57,305 nt of DNA from Photorhabdus bodei (GCF_003287735.1 NZ_NSCM01000028.1:1-57305), one strand, 5' to 3'; shown: positions 18,442 to 28,066, numbered from the stretch's first letter. The notes: a model not told the origin generated them from the letters alone. A program made the numbers and translations.

Positions 18442-19473
18442 CTAACTTTCATCATCTATAATATTGTTATAGAAGCGATATTCAGGAACTTTAGCTTCAT
18501 TAATCGTGCCAATTCTTACTGGCAAATGACCATGCGAATGACATAATAATTTTATATAATTCCAATACTCCCTCTCTGTTTCTATATGCTCTATCAGTGG
18601 ATCAAAAGCACTATCATAAAATTCAACATTTAATTCTCCATCATCATTACCTCCATTAATATTTCTATTATTATTTTCTTGTTGATTAATACACCCTTTA
18701 TTATCCTTTTCGTGATTCATATTTCCGCGATCTATAATTTCTAACATCTCCTTTATCATCTCTAAGCTATGGCAAGCTGTTTGTGGTGAATTGTAGAATA
18801 AACCATCATTAAAAATAGCCTCCATCAATTCATAAAACGCAAACGAGGTTGTTCCCTGTATGTATTTGATATTTCTATTATCATATATACCAAAACATTT
18901 ATCATTCAAAATATCCGTGTTATTATCATCATAGCCAATTAATATTTGTCTGTCACTGGCAATAACTGGGATATTTTTAATTTCATGGATATATTCACTG
19001 ATACTGTAATGCTCTCTATCGCCTTTTCTATAACCCGATGCCATACAAACTGATTCAATATTAAAATATTTTGTTGGCGTATGTTCACGATTAAAATATT
19101 CAGACAGTTTTTCATTATCTTTCATATCTTTTCGCTGATATACCCGATGAACCGATGTGATTCTCTGAATACTGATCCAATCAAATATCGGTTCTTCTTG
19201 CGAAGGCTTTCTAATCTCTGCAATATAAGCAGCAATATCAATTTCCAACCAAGTGCTTAGCATAGCTTGCCACGGTTCTATCGCGAGAAATATATTTGAT
19301 ATTGTCACTCCTTTTTCTATTAGGACTTTATTTCTGAAATATTTCAGGAAAAATAACGGATCATTTTTCCCTAACTGTTCCTGGACTGATAACATCGGTA
19401 CAGCTATTGTCGTATCGTAATCTGAACGAAATCTCAGAATCGAATCAATACAAATAATTAAAGTACCTTCCAT
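18442..19473 (-). CDS. Hypothetical protein, 343 residues
   Basis: I do not recognise this protein. GAGGGA stands 7 bases before the ATG, and the frame is long for such AT-rich DNA, so it is probably real. No signal peptide or membrane segment. A fairly hydrophobic N-terminal part (LIICIDSILRF; LAIEPWQAMLSTWLEIDIAAYI) is followed by a charged middle. Residues ~255-285 form an Asn-rich low-complexity linker (QQENNNRNINGGNDDGE). The C-terminus is IKLLCHSHGHLPVRIGTINEA...YRFYNN. It stands isolated between a MITE and a long intergenic region, which suggests an accessory gene. Confidence 0.65.
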   Translation of the reverse strand: MEGTLIICIDSILRFRSDYDTTIAVPMLSVQEQLGKNDPLFFLKYFRNKVLIEKGVTISNIFLAIEPWQAMLSTWLEIDIAAYIAEIRKPSQEEPIFDWISIQRITSVHRVYQRKDMKDNEKLSEYFNREHTPTKYFNIESVCMASGYRKGDREHYSISEYIHEIKNIPVIASDRQILIGYDDNNTDILNDKCFGIYDNRNIKYIQGTTSFAFYELMEAIFNDGLFYNSPQTACHSLEMIKEMLEIIDRGNMNHEKDNKGCINQQENNNRNINGGNDDGELNVEFYDSAFDPLIEHIETEREYWNYIKLLCHSHGHLPVRIGTINEAKVPEYRFYNNIIDDES

Positions 19474-20140
19474 CTTATCCCTCGTTCATTTAAGCTTTTA
19501 ATATATTAACCACTGTAATGATCGTATATATAATTATCTATTATAGCTATATATCTGAATTTTGCTATTTTTGAACGTCAAATTTATTATTCCAACCTCC
19601 TACATTACATCAATATTAAAAGATAATTACATGATATATTAGGCACTCATCAATAACCCCAACATCATATTACCTTACCCCTAAATCTAAAATGATTTAA
19701 AATTTTCCCTTGTGAAAATATTTTTAATATTAAATTCAATTTGAAACTATTAAAAAAATAACAATTCAGATATTCTCAACACCTTAAACACTCTACTAAC
19801 AGTAAAACTCAATAGAGGATGAACAAGAGATCAAATCAATTAGGCCATAAATAAGAATCAGTTTCTCCATTGATTTAACCTTAAAATATACGTTATTAAC
19901 GCCTTAATCATCATCTTAATTGCCTTGAAGTGCTACTCATATTCTATAGCACTATAAAGGAATGTTTAGTTTAAATTCTCGATCTCTGTTTAAGGCACTT
20001 ATAATTTATCCCTGTCAATCACGATCAAAACTACAAATTAATTCATTAATTTGCTTTATAGTAAATAAAAATGCATTAGATCAGCCGCTTCGCATCCATT
20101 ATTTATTGGTAACGGAAAGCAATTACCTGTAACATACAAA
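19474..20140. other. AT-rich intergenic region
   Basis: About 670 bases between the divergent hypothetical gene and the sigma-factor operon. No coding frame. It holds the promoters of both sides; only the Fur-like site at its right end could be recognised. Confidence 0.45.
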
Positions 20141-20141
20141 A

Positions 20142-20166
20142 ATGATAATGATTTGCATTTACATTG
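20142..20166 (+). promoter_or_regulatory. Candidate Fur box upstream of the fecI-like gene
   Basis: ATGATAATGATTTGCATTTACATT resembles the Fur target built from repeats of GATAAT/NATWAT hexamers. It lies 11-35 bases before the start codon of an iron-type ECF sigma gene, where Fur repression is expected. The match is by eye. Confidence 0.55.
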
Positions 20167-20176
20167 ATAGCATAAC

Positions 20177-20686
20177 ATGAAAATGACCGTTAATGTTTCT
20201 GACACTCAACAGATCCAGTGCATGTACATCCACAATCATGATTGGCTATTTCGTTGGCTTAAGCATCGTCTTAACTGCGATGAAACTGCCGCAGACCTGA
20301 CCCAAGATACTTTTGTTAAGTTACTTCGTTCACCTTTACCACAACCACTCAATGAACCTCGTGCCTACATCGTCACTATTGCCAAGGGGTTGATGGTTAA
20401 CTGGTATCGCCGCCGCTCACTTGAACAATCTTATCTGGACTTACTCGTCAGTCTGCCTGAACCGCTTATTCCCGCACCAGAGCAAAAACTTATCATCCTC
20501 GAAACACTTCAGGAAATTGACATTATGCTTAGTCAACTCCCCGCGCCAGTGCAAACTGTCTTTTTACTTTCCCAGATAGAAGGGATGAAGTATGAAGATA
20601 TTGCAAATCAGATGAATATTTCGCTGTCCACAGTAAAACGTTATATGAAACAAGGCTTTTATCAATGTCTGATAGCGATGGCATAA
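20177..20686 (+). CDS. FecI-like ECF sigma factor
   Basis: A 169-residue group IV sigma factor of the FecI type that would direct RNA polymerase to the adjacent receptor gene when the outer-membrane receptor is loaded. Region 2 is at residues ~20-80 (LFRWLKHRLNCDETAADLTQDTFVKLL, then PRAYIVTIAKGLMVNWYRRRSLEQSYL). Region 4 is at ~115-165 (PAPVQTVFLLSQIEGMKYEDIANQMNISLSTVKRYM). The Shine-Dalgarno is weak. A second ATG lies 6 bases downstream. The 3' end overlaps the longest form of the fecR-like gene. Confidence 0.88.
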   Translation: MKMTVNVSDTQQIQCMYIHNHDWLFRWLKHRLNCDETAADLTQDTFVKLLRSPLPQPLNEPRAYIVTIAKGLMVNWYRRRSLEQSYLDLLVSLPEPLIPAPEQKLIILETLQEIDIMLSQLPAPVQTVFLLSQIEGMKYEDIANQMNISLSTVKRYMKQGFYQCLIAMA

Positions 20687-20697
20687 GAGGGATTGGT

Positions 20698-21705
20698 ATG
20701 GCTTCCACCGACACATCTTCTTCATCAAGTACACCTTCTGAAACGATACTTGCCGAAGCCGCAGAATGGTTGACCGTTTTGCATGATAGTCATGCCAGCG
20801 AAGCTGATCGGAATGCCTGCGCTGCCTGGTGCGCACAAAGTCCAGAACATGCTCAAGCCTGGGAACGGGCACAATGTCTGTTAGCACGGTTACACCATTT
20901 ACCACCGCATATCGCCTCACCTCTGTTAAACAACAAACAGCCCCTTTCTCGTCGAGAAGCCATCAGAAAGCTTACACTCATGTTGTTAATACCGGCTGGC
21001 GCATCATCGCTCTTCTGGCGCTCTGAGCAATTTCAGCTTCTCACCGGCGATTATCACACTGCAACCGGGCAAATTCAGTGCTGGTCATTACCGGATAACA
21101 GTCAAGTGACTTTAAATACTCAAAGCTCAACAGATGTTCATTATGACGATACCCAACGGCTTATTGGTCTAAAGCTAGGGGAAATCTATATCGAAACCCA
21201 TAAAGATAGTCGCTATCCGGCTCGCCCATTTAAGGTACAAACTAAGCAAGGCGTTATTGTGGCATTGGGCACAAAATTCAGCGTCCGCCAACAAGCCTCA
21301 CACACTCAGGTGGAAATAGTAGAAGGAGCGGTTCGCATTACGCCAGATAACGGTTTGCCACACATATTGCATGCTGGAGAAGCAACTCATTTCACTCAAT
21401 TTGCCGTTGCCCCACAACATCCCCGTTCAACAGCATCCCTAAGCTGGTTACAGGGCATGATGGTAGCTGATAACTTGCCGCTGGCAACAGTGGTTACTGA
21501 GCTGAATCGCTATCGTTCCGGTGTCATCCGTTGTGATGATGCAGTCGCTAATCTGCGGGTTTCTGGTGCTTTTCCCATACGGGATACGGATTTGGCGCTG
21601 CATATGCTATTACAAACTTATCCGCTCTCAATGCGCAGCCTGACCCGCTATTGGATTACCCTCTACTCACCTCACCCAGTTAATAAAAATAATCATTTTT
21701 ACTGA
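20698..21705 (+). CDS. FecR-like anti-sigma / transmembrane sensor
   Basis: A 335-residue FecR-family protein that binds the sigma factor in the cytoplasm and the receptor's signalling domain in the periplasm. The start at 20698 has AGAGGG upstream; an ATG at 20665 is an alternative. The N-terminal domain (DUF4880-like) has EAAEWLTVLHDS...DRNACAAWCAQSPEHAQAWERA. A membrane segment is at about 98-115 (LTLMLLIPAGASSLFW). The periplasmic FecR domain has DVHYDDTQRLIGLKLGEIYIET and GVIVALGTKFSVRQQ. It completes the usual sigma/anti-sigma/receptor order. Confidence 0.87.
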   Translation: MASTDTSSSSSTPSETILAEAAEWLTVLHDSHASEADRNACAAWCAQSPEHAQAWERAQCLLARLHHLPPHIASPLLNNKQPLSRREAIRKLTLMLLIPAGASSLFWRSEQFQLLTGDYHTATGQIQCWSLPDNSQVTLNTQSSTDVHYDDTQRLIGLKLGEIYIETHKDSRYPARPFKVQTKQGVIVALGTKFSVRQQASHTQVEIVEGAVRITPDNGLPHILHAGEATHFTQFAVAPQHPRSTASLSWLQGMMVADNLPLATVVTELNRYRSGVIRCDDAVANLRVSGAFPIRDTDLALHMLLQTYPLSMRSLTRYWITLYSPHPVNKNNHFY

Positions 21706-21760
21706 CACTTTTTTCAATCTCATACGGCATGGAAATAAAAGAAGTTTAAAAAGTTATGGA

Positions 21761-21802
21761 GAACTTACTATGTCATATCAAGAACTTACTATGTCATATC
21801 AT
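21761..21802 (+). repeat. 21-base tandem duplication across the receptor start codon
   Basis: The 21-mer GAACTTACTATGTCATATCA(A/T) occurs twice head to tail (21761-21781, 21782-21802). It creates two in-frame ATGs and repeats the peptide MSYQELT/MSYHVDC. Only the first ATG (21770) has a GGAG upstream. Confidence 0.85.
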
Positions 21803-24373
21803 GTTGACTGCCGAGATTCACAACCACGTTGGCAGAAAAAGTCTTTAGCCACACTGTTATTGCCATTAATACTGCTACCAGCACGCCCCCTTTACGCTAC
21901 CACACCAGCAGATACACTCTATTCCGTTCATATTCCGCCAGGTTCATTAGGTAATTCTTTGTCCCACTTTGCGGCGCAAACCGGTACGGCGCTCTCTTTC
22001 GATCCAAATTTAACCAACGGGCTAACAGCACCGTCATTAAACGGCAGTTTCAGCGCTCATCAAGGTTTAGTACAACTGCTCACAGGCAGTCATTTACAAC
22101 TGTCCCAACGTACCGATGGCAGTTATACGCTGGTAAAAATGACAAAGAAAATGGTCAATGAAGGTGTAGTCGTACTAAACCCCCTTACGGTAGCAGGCAA
22201 TCGCGGGTATTCAGGTAATGAACCATTGCGATTCGACAGTACTACCATCAAAGGCAAAGATATTGAAAAATTCGGCGTGATCCACCCCGTTGATATTTTC
22301 AAAACAACACCGGGGGTATTATCCGGCGAAGCACGCAGTTCAGGCAGCCTGGATGTGAATATCCGGGGCTTGCAAGGACAAGGCCGAGTCCTAACCACCG
22401 TTGATGGTGCATCTAACCAGACCGCGCTATACCGCGGCTATCAAGGTGTCTCCAACCGTTCCTTTATTGATCCCGATTTCATTGGCCGGGTAGATATTAG
22501 TAAAGGCCCGACAGGAAAAGGCGGCATGGGAGCTATTGGGGGAACGGTGGAGATAAAAACCATTGAAGCCAGTGATATCCTCCTCGATGGACAAAAGGTA
22601 GGACTACGCCTGAAAGGAAGTCTGTTGAACAACCATTCCAATCCTGACGATTATCAACGCAATGATTGGGCTTCCCCATCAAAAACCTCTCTTTTCGACG
22701 CAAAGAATCGCACCGGGAGTATTGTTTTCGCGATAGCCGAACCTTCTTATGAATTGCTGTTTGGCGCTTCTCAGCGCAAGCGGGGCAATTACCACTCTGG
22801 CAAACACGGACCGGGCGCTAAGAAACGTGGCATGCCAGGCTATTTGTGTGAGAGTGATCCACAAGATTGCCGCATTCCACAATTCAGTGAACAAATGGCC
22901 GGTTATTCGCTGTACGCAATGGGAGATACCGTACCTAACACTTCTGAAGATAGCCAGTCATTACTGGGTAAAGGAAAAGTTCGTTTTGGCGATGGCCATG
23001 AAATCTCCACTATCATTAGCCATTACCAAAATCTCTACGGAGAATCCTATGTCGCGGATATGGCAAACCTAAGCCAAACATTTATGATCTTGGAACAGGG
23101 GCCACTGACACGACTCAACATGAACAGACACAGCCTCAACTATAAATGGGAACCTGCGTCAAATCCCTGGATTAATTTGGATATCGGAGTATGGCAAACA
23201 CGGGTTAACGATCGCCCTCGAACCGCAAATAATACCCTCGGTGATAAAAAATTCATGCGTACAATAGGGATGAATTTGAGTAACACCTCATTATTTGAGC
23301 TTTCAATGCAAGATATTGAGTTAAACTACGGCACCAGCTTTATTCGTGAACGCACTGGCCCAAGCGCAGGTAAATGGAAATATGCCGTTAATCGGGAAGG
23401 AGAGCGTAAAGAAGGCCGTTTTTTCCTAAACGGGAACTATATGCTTGCCGACCGTCTGACCCTAATGGGCGGATGGGATTTTAAATCCTACCAGATCGAA
23501 GATGACAGTCCAGCTCGTCCGGGTAGCTCTTGGTTACCACAGCTCACCTCTGGGAAAGTAAACAACAAGCGAGATCACGCTCACGGCTATTGGGTAGGCA
23601 CTAAGCTTGAACTTAATCATGAAACAGCACTGCATGCCAAATATACCTATGCCCCACGTTTTCCATCAATGGTTGAAGGTATTCGTGGCTATATGATGAG
23701 TGTTGACGATCATATAAAACCTGAAATTTCAAAAAATATCGAAGTCGGGCTGACATCACGCTTCCAGAATATCATTGCTCAAAATGATAGCTTCGATATC
23801 AAAATGTCCTACTTTGATAACCGGGTAAAGGATTATATCAGCCGAGCATGGATGGGTGATTACTGGAGTATGTACATCAGTAATATTAAAGAAGCAAAAT
23901 TTGCCGGACTGGAATTGGCGAGTGTTTACCATAGCGATCACTTTGATGCGCGTTTATCGATGAATTACTACACAAAAGTCAAATTCTGTACGGAAAATGA
24001 AGGATGCGTCGCACGTAGCCTCCCTTCGGATTATGCGACTAATCACATTCCTCCTAAATATGCGGTATCACTCGATCTGACACAGCGATTCTTAAATGAC
24101 AATGTATCTGCCAACGCCAGAATTTCCCATTATGGTCAACGATCTGTGCCAGCAGGAAAACCAGGACGCGGTTCTGCTCCTTTATTGGCACCCATTATCT
24201 GGCGGCCTGCAACTGTGGCCGATATCTCTCTGACTGCTCGCATAAATAAGCATGTCGAATTTGAGTTTGGCGTGGATAATGTGTTCGACAAATATTATAT
24301 CCAGCCACTTAGCCTCGGTTATATCCCTTCACCGGGAAGAACGTTTCGTGCCGGTATCACAACTTATTTTTAA
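21770..24373 (+). CDS. FecA-like TonB-dependent outer-membrane receptor/transducer
   Basis: An 867-residue TonB-dependent receptor with an N-terminal STN signalling domain. A signal peptide ends near PLYATTPA (residue ~45). The STN domain follows (YSVHIPPGSLGNSLSHFAAQTGTALSF...LQLSQRTDGSYTL). The plug domain contains DIFKTTPGVLSGEARSSG, LDVNIRGLQG and VDISKGPTGKGGMGAIGG. The barrel ends in the typical GVDNVFDKYYIQP...GRTFRAGITTYF with a C-terminal aromatic. The plug and the NYHSGKHG segment recall heme/HasR-type receptors, but the ligand cannot be assigned. The STN domain fits signalling through the upstream FecR-like protein. Confidence 0.9.
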   Translation: MSYQELTMSYHVDCRDSQPRWQKKSLATLLLPLILLPARPLYATTPADTLYSVHIPPGSLGNSLSHFAAQTGTALSFDPNLTNGLTAPSLNGSFSAHQGLVQLLTGSHLQLSQRTDGSYTLVKMTKKMVNEGVVVLNPLTVAGNRGYSGNEPLRFDSTTIKGKDIEKFGVIHPVDIFKTTPGVLSGEARSSGSLDVNIRGLQGQGRVLTTVDGASNQTALYRGYQGVSNRSFIDPDFIGRVDISKGPTGKGGMGAIGGTVEIKTIEASDILLDGQKVGLRLKGSLLNNHSNPDDYQRNDWASPSKTSLFDAKNRTGSIVFAIAEPSYELLFGASQRKRGNYHSGKHGPGAKKRGMPGYLCESDPQDCRIPQFSEQMAGYSLYAMGDTVPNTSEDSQSLLGKGKVRFGDGHEISTIISHYQNLYGESYVADMANLSQTFMILEQGPLTRLNMNRHSLNYKWEPASNPWINLDIGVWQTRVNDRPRTANNTLGDKKFMRTIGMNLSNTSLFELSMQDIELNYGTSFIRERTGPSAGKWKYAVNREGERKEGRFFLNGNYMLADRLTLMGGWDFKSYQIEDDSPARPGSSWLPQLTSGKVNNKRDHAHGYWVGTKLELNHETALHAKYTYAPRFPSMVEGIRGYMMSVDDHIKPEISKNIEVGLTSRFQNIIAQNDSFDIKMSYFDNRVKDYISRAWMGDYWSMYISNIKEAKFAGLELASVYHSDHFDARLSMNYYTKVKFCTENEGCVARSLPSDYATNHIPPKYAVSLDLTQRFLNDNVSANARISHYGQRSVPAGKPGRGSAPLLAPIIWRPATVADISLTARINKHVEFEFGVDNVFDKYYIQPLSLGYIPSPGRTFRAGITTYF

Positions 24374-24390
24374 ATTCATTCGTTAAACTG

Positions 24391-24418
24391 GTGGCATATC
24401 CATGATATGCCACTTTCT
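24391..24418 (+). terminator. Terminator of the fec-like operon
   Basis: A perfect 9-bp stem GTGGCATAT/ATATGCCAC with a 5-base loop, followed by TTTCTGG, lying 18 bases after the receptor stop. The U-run is short, so efficiency is uncertain. Confidence 0.6.
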
Positions 24419-24806
24419 GGAAAAGAATGTAATTAGAGTGAAAGCAATATATCAATATAAATTATTTTCTCTTATTTCTCTGGAGTCGAAGTTAAAGCAA
24501 TTTTAAAAATATATTTAAAATAGAAATTAAATGAAACTTTAAAACAATGAAATAATTTACATGCAATTAATTGTTTTTAAATTATCGTATGTAAAAATAT
24601 ACATCATCCTATAGAGATTTATAATATACAATCATACCTTACTCGATAACTTAATTGTCATAAGTTAATTTCAAATAAAACATTAGCCATTGTTTTTAAG
24701 AGAAAATAAAAAATAAACGAAAAGATTAATTTAAAAAAATCAAAATATGGATTATTAAATGCCTATTTTTTGAATCTAAAAAATTATTTTTAACGAGGAT
24801 ATACAT
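24419..24806 (+). promoter_or_regulatory. Upstream region of lectin 1 with a block repeated before each lectin
   Basis: AT-rich and without a gene. It contains the block GAAACTTTAAAACA...AATAATTTA...TGTATGTAAAAATA-type sequence (about 24531-24605) that recurs before lectins 2 and 3, more weakly before lectin 4, and in part after lectin 4. Just before the gene stands TTGAATCTAAAAAATTATTTTTAACGAGGATATACAT, holding the Shine-Dalgarno GAGG. The conserved block is presumably the promoter region. Confidence 0.5.
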
Positions 24807-25934
24807 ATGAAAAAAGAACCGATTAAAACATCAAATCCAGATAATACCGAATCATCTGATGCAAATGAGGTTGCAATCGAAAATGTTGCCATCGCGACGT
24901 CTGGCATTGTCTCAGTGGCAAACACCTCTGATGGTCGGATCGAGGTTTTCGGTGTGGGTGGTGACAATGTAGTATGGCGGAATGGGCAAACGACACATAC
25001 AGGCGCTTCCTGGACCGGCTGGACCTCACTTGGCTTAAAAGCGACCAGCAAACCTGCCGCTTACCTCAACTCAGACGGTCGATTAGAAGTATTCGTACGT
25101 AGCACGGATAATGCGCTGTGGCATAACTGGCAAACCGCTCCTAATGCCGGTTGGTCAGGCTGGCAATCTTTAGGCGGAGCAATCACCAGTAACCCTGCGG
25201 TGTATATCAACGCCGATGGTCGGCTTGAAGTCTTTGCCCGTGGCTCCGATAACACACTCTGGCACATCTGGCAAACCGCTCCCCACTCCAATTCCTGGTC
25301 AAGCTGGTATTCTCTAGGCCACGTGATCACCAGTAACCCAGCAGTCCATATCAATTCCGATGGTCGGCTTGAAGTCTTTGCCCGCGGTGCCGATAACGCA
25401 CTCTGGCACATTTGGCAAACTGCTCCCCATACCGGTTATTGGTCAAGCTGGCAGTCATTAGGTGGCTCCATCACGAGTGATCCAGTGGTCATCCGCACCA
25501 TTGACGGTCGACTCGAAGTCTTTGTGCGTGGTGCCGATAACGCACTGTACCATATCTGGCAAACAGCTCCCCATTCTAGTCAGTGGTCTAACTGGGCTTC
25601 ATTAAGTGGCGTGATCACCAGCGCCCCAGCGGTGGTGAAGAATTCCGATGGTCGGCTTGAAGTCTTTGCACGCGGCGCCAACAAAGAACTTTCACTCTAC
25701 CACATCTGGCAAACTGACACTCATTCCGGTTCATGGTCAGGCTGGGCCTTATTGAGTGGCGGACTCACCAGCGCCCCAGATGTCACGAAGAACGCTGATG
25801 GCCGACTTGATGTTTTTGTGCGCGATAACGGTAATGGACTCCACCACATCTGGCAAACTGTCCCCCATTCCAATCAGTGGTCTAATTGGACATCCCTAGG
25901 GGGAACCTTAATCGACGCCTCAGCTATAAAATAA
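24807..25934 (+). CDS. PLL-type seven-bladed beta-propeller lectin 1
   Basis: A 375-residue protein made of a polar ~30-residue N-terminal tail (no signal peptide) and seven tandem repeats of about 47 residues. Each repeat has the pattern DGRLEVFxRGxDNxLWHxWQT...WSxWxSLGGxITSxPAV. This is the Photorhabdus PLL/PHL lectin type, whose known members bind fucose and related sugars in pockets between blades. Repeat 6 has a 2-3 residue insertion (GANKELSLYHIW), and repeat 7 is degenerate (RDNGNGLHH) and closes with TLIDASAIK. It is the first of four tandem paralogues. The lack of a signal peptide is normal for the family; the export route is unknown. Confidence 0.92.
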   Translation: MKKEPIKTSNPDNTESSDANEVAIENVAIATSGIVSVANTSDGRIEVFGVGGDNVVWRNGQTTHTGASWTGWTSLGLKATSKPAAYLNSDGRLEVFVRSTDNALWHNWQTAPNAGWSGWQSLGGAITSNPAVYINADGRLEVFARGSDNTLWHIWQTAPHSNSWSSWYSLGHVITSNPAVHINSDGRLEVFARGADNALWHIWQTAPHTGYWSSWQSLGGSITSDPVVIRTIDGRLEVFVRGADNALYHIWQTAPHSSQWSNWASLSGVITSAPAVVKNSDGRLEVFARGANKELSLYHIWQTDTHSGSWSGWALLSGGLTSAPDVTKNADGRLDVFVRDNGNGLHHIWQTVPHSNQWSNWTSLGGTLIDASAIK

Positions 25935-25974
25935 TCTGAAAGGAGCTAGATTCGCACAATACATACGTCATTTT

Positions 25975-26022
25975 CTGGCCCAATGCATTAAAGAGAACAT
26001 TCACTGCGCTGCATCGGGCCAG
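25975..26022 (+). terminator. Inverted repeat after lectin 1
   Basis: CTGGCCCAATGCA and TGCATCGGGCCAG form a 13-base stem with one mismatch and a ~22-base loop. The same element follows all four lectin genes about 35-50 bases after the stop. No long U-run follows, so termination or 3'-end protection is inferred. Confidence 0.5.
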
Positions 26023-26366
26023 TAGTACCCAAAATAGATTCTTAATTGAATATGTCTGGAAAGCAATCTCTAACAGAATAACCGATTGGTTATCAGATGC
26101 TTTGAATAAAATTAAAATAGCTATGACAAAGATATATTTTCAAACACAAGAACAGTGAAACTTTAAAACAGAAAAACAATTCATTTATAATTTATTATTT
26201 TTGAATCACCGTATGTAAAAATATATATAAACGTATGAATTTTATAATGTAACATCACATTCACCCAATATTTCACAGATCAGAAGTCATCATCAAATAA
26301 AAATATTCATCATGTCTTTCCCTAATAAAAAAACACAAGCAAGAATATTAATGTAAATATTAAATA
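26023..26366 (+). promoter_or_regulatory. Spacer and conserved upstream block of lectin 2
   Basis: Contains GAAACTTTAAAACAGAAAAAC, CATTTATAATTTATTATTTTTGAAT and TGTATGTAAAAATATATATAAAC at about 26156-26230, closely matching the block before lectin 3 (27834-27910). No gene. It is cut off from the lectin 2 start by MITE copy 4. Confidence 0.5.
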
Positions 26367-26493
26367 TATACCCTATGGATTTCAAGATGCATCGCGACGG
26401 CAAGGGAGTGAATCCCCGGGAGCATAGATAACTATGTGACCGGGGTGAGCGAGTGCAGCCAACAAAGAGGCAACTTGAAAGATGACGGGTATA
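26367..26493 (+). repeat. MITE-like palindromic repeat, copy 4, in the 5' region of lectin 2
   Basis: A full copy in plus orientation with both TATACCC/GGGTATA ends. Only 22 bases lie between it and the lectin 2 ATG. The sequence TTTGAATCTAAAAAATTATTTTTAACGAG that precedes lectins 1 and 3 is missing here. The element therefore replaced or displaced the proximal leader, leaving TTAAAGAGGATATATATT as ribosome site. Confidence 0.87.
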
Positions 26494-26515
26494 TTGCTTA
26501 AAGAGGATATATATT

Positions 26516-27634
26516 ATGAAAAAAGAATCTATTAATACATCAACTCCAGATAATACCAAGTCATCTGTCGCAAAAGAAATAGAAACACCCCAGGAAATTT
26601 CTTGGACGGCGTTACCCGGAATTATCTCGGCGACAAACAACGCGGATGGTCGACTTGAGGTTTTCGGTATAGGCACCGACAATGCTGTATGGCACAACTG
26701 GCAAACGGGACCAAACACCGGATCTTCCTGGTCCGGCTGGCACTCGCTAACTGGAATAGCAACTAGCAAACCCGCCGTTCACATTAACTCAGACGGCAGA
26801 TTGGAAGTATTCGTGCGTGGCACCGATAATGCGCTATGGCATAATTGGCAGACCGCACCCAGCGCCGGTTGGTCAGGCTGGCAATCTTTAGGTGGTCAGA
26901 TCACCAGCAACCCAGTGGTATATGTCAACTCCGATGGCCGACTTGAGGTCTTTGCACGCAGTTCCGATAACACTCTCTGGCGCATCTGGCAAACCGCTCC
27001 CCATGTCGGTCCGTGGTCTAATTGGCAGTCACTAAATGGCGTGCTTGCCAGTGATCCCGCGGTATATATCAATGCCAGTGGTCTGCTTGAGGTCTTTGCG
27101 CGCAGCAACGATTACTCTCTCTGGTACATCAAGCAAACGACTTCTCATGCCTATCCCTGGACAAACTGGCAGTCACTGAGCGGCGTGATAACGAGCAATC
27201 CAGTAGTGATCGCCAACGCTGATGGTCGGCTTGAGGTCTTTGCACGTGGTTCCGATAATGCTCTCTGGCATATCTGGCAAGTTGCTCCTAATGCTGGTTG
27301 GACAAACTGGCGGTCACTGTCTGGTGCCATCACCAGCGACCCTGCGGTACATATCAACGCCGACGGTCGGCTTGAGGTCTTTGCGCGTGGCCCCGATGAC
27401 GCACTCTGGCACATCAGCCAGACAGCAGCATCGGGTTCATGGTCTGAGTGGGCTTCATTGTCAGGCACGATTACCAGCGCGCCTGCGGTGGCGAAGAATG
27501 CCGATGGCCGGCTTGAGGTTTTTGCACGCGGTTCCGATAACGCTCTCTGGCATATTCAGCAAACTACATCATCGTCATGGTCTAGCTGGGCATCCCTCGG
27601 CGGCAACTTAATCGACGTTTCAGCCATTAAATAA
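26516..27634 (+). CDS. PLL-type seven-bladed beta-propeller lectin 2
   Basis: A 372-residue paralogue of lectin 1, with a ~38-residue polar tail followed by seven repeats of the DGRLEVFARGxDNALWHxWQT type. Repeat 4 is the most diverged (ASGLLEVFARSNDYSLWYIKQT), which would weaken the sugar pocket it contributes to. GAGGA precedes the ATG directly after the MITE. No signal peptide. Its DNA is close enough to the other copies for recombination among them. Confidence 0.92.
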   Translation: MKKESINTSTPDNTKSSVAKEIETPQEISWTALPGIISATNNADGRLEVFGIGTDNAVWHNWQTGPNTGSSWSGWHSLTGIATSKPAVHINSDGRLEVFVRGTDNALWHNWQTAPSAGWSGWQSLGGQITSNPVVYVNSDGRLEVFARSSDNTLWRIWQTAPHVGPWSNWQSLNGVLASDPAVYINASGLLEVFARSNDYSLWYIKQTTSHAYPWTNWQSLSGVITSNPVVIANADGRLEVFARGSDNALWHIWQVAPNAGWTNWRSLSGAITSDPAVHINADGRLEVFARGPDDALWHISQTAASGSWSEWASLSGTITSAPAVAKNADGRLEVFARGSDNALWHIQQTTSSSWSSWASLGGNLIDVSAIK

Positions 27635-27673
27635 TCTGGAAAGATTAGCTTCACACAAGACACGCATAACTTT

Positions 27674-27722
27674 CTGGCTTGATGCATTAAAGGAGAACAT
27701 TCACAGTACTGCATCGGGCCAG
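27674..27722 (+). terminator. Inverted repeat after lectin 2
   Basis: CTGGCTTGATGCA / TGCATCGGGCCAG arms with a ~22-base spacer, the same element as after lectin 1. G-T pairs in the DNA arms mean the RNA stem persists through G-U pairing. Confidence 0.5.
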
Positions 27723-28066
27723 TAGTACCTTATTTGCTGAAATTAACCCAATATTCGACACACAAACCGGGTATTCACTCAAGTTCGCTCCCGTTATTTA
27801 TGATAAAAATATATTTTTCAAATATAAGTAAAATGAAACCTTAAAACAGAGAAATAATTTATTTATAATTTATTATTTTTGAATAGCTGTATGTAAAAAT
27901 ACATATAAACACACGAGATTTTATAATGTAGCATCTCATCCACTTAATACTTCACGGACCATCAATCAACATCAAATAAAGCATTAATTATTTCTTCAAA
28001 GAATAAAGAGTAAAAGTGAGAATATTGATTCACAGAATTAAACATCTTGCTTATTAAATGACTATT
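27723..28066 (+). promoter_or_regulatory. Spacer and conserved upstream block of lectin 3
   Basis: Holds the repeated upstream block (GAAACCTTAAAACAGAGAAATAATTTATTTATAATTTATT at about 27834-27875, TGTATGTAAAAATACATATAAAC after it, then TTTATAATGTAGCATCTCATCCAC). Ends with CTTATTAAATGACTATT, where MITE copy 5 begins. No gene. Confidence 0.5.

Noticed and set aside
22123..23941. Minus-strand and alternative-frame open frames inside the receptor gene
   Set aside because: They lie within a clear 867-residue coding frame and have no recognisable motifs or ribosome sites.
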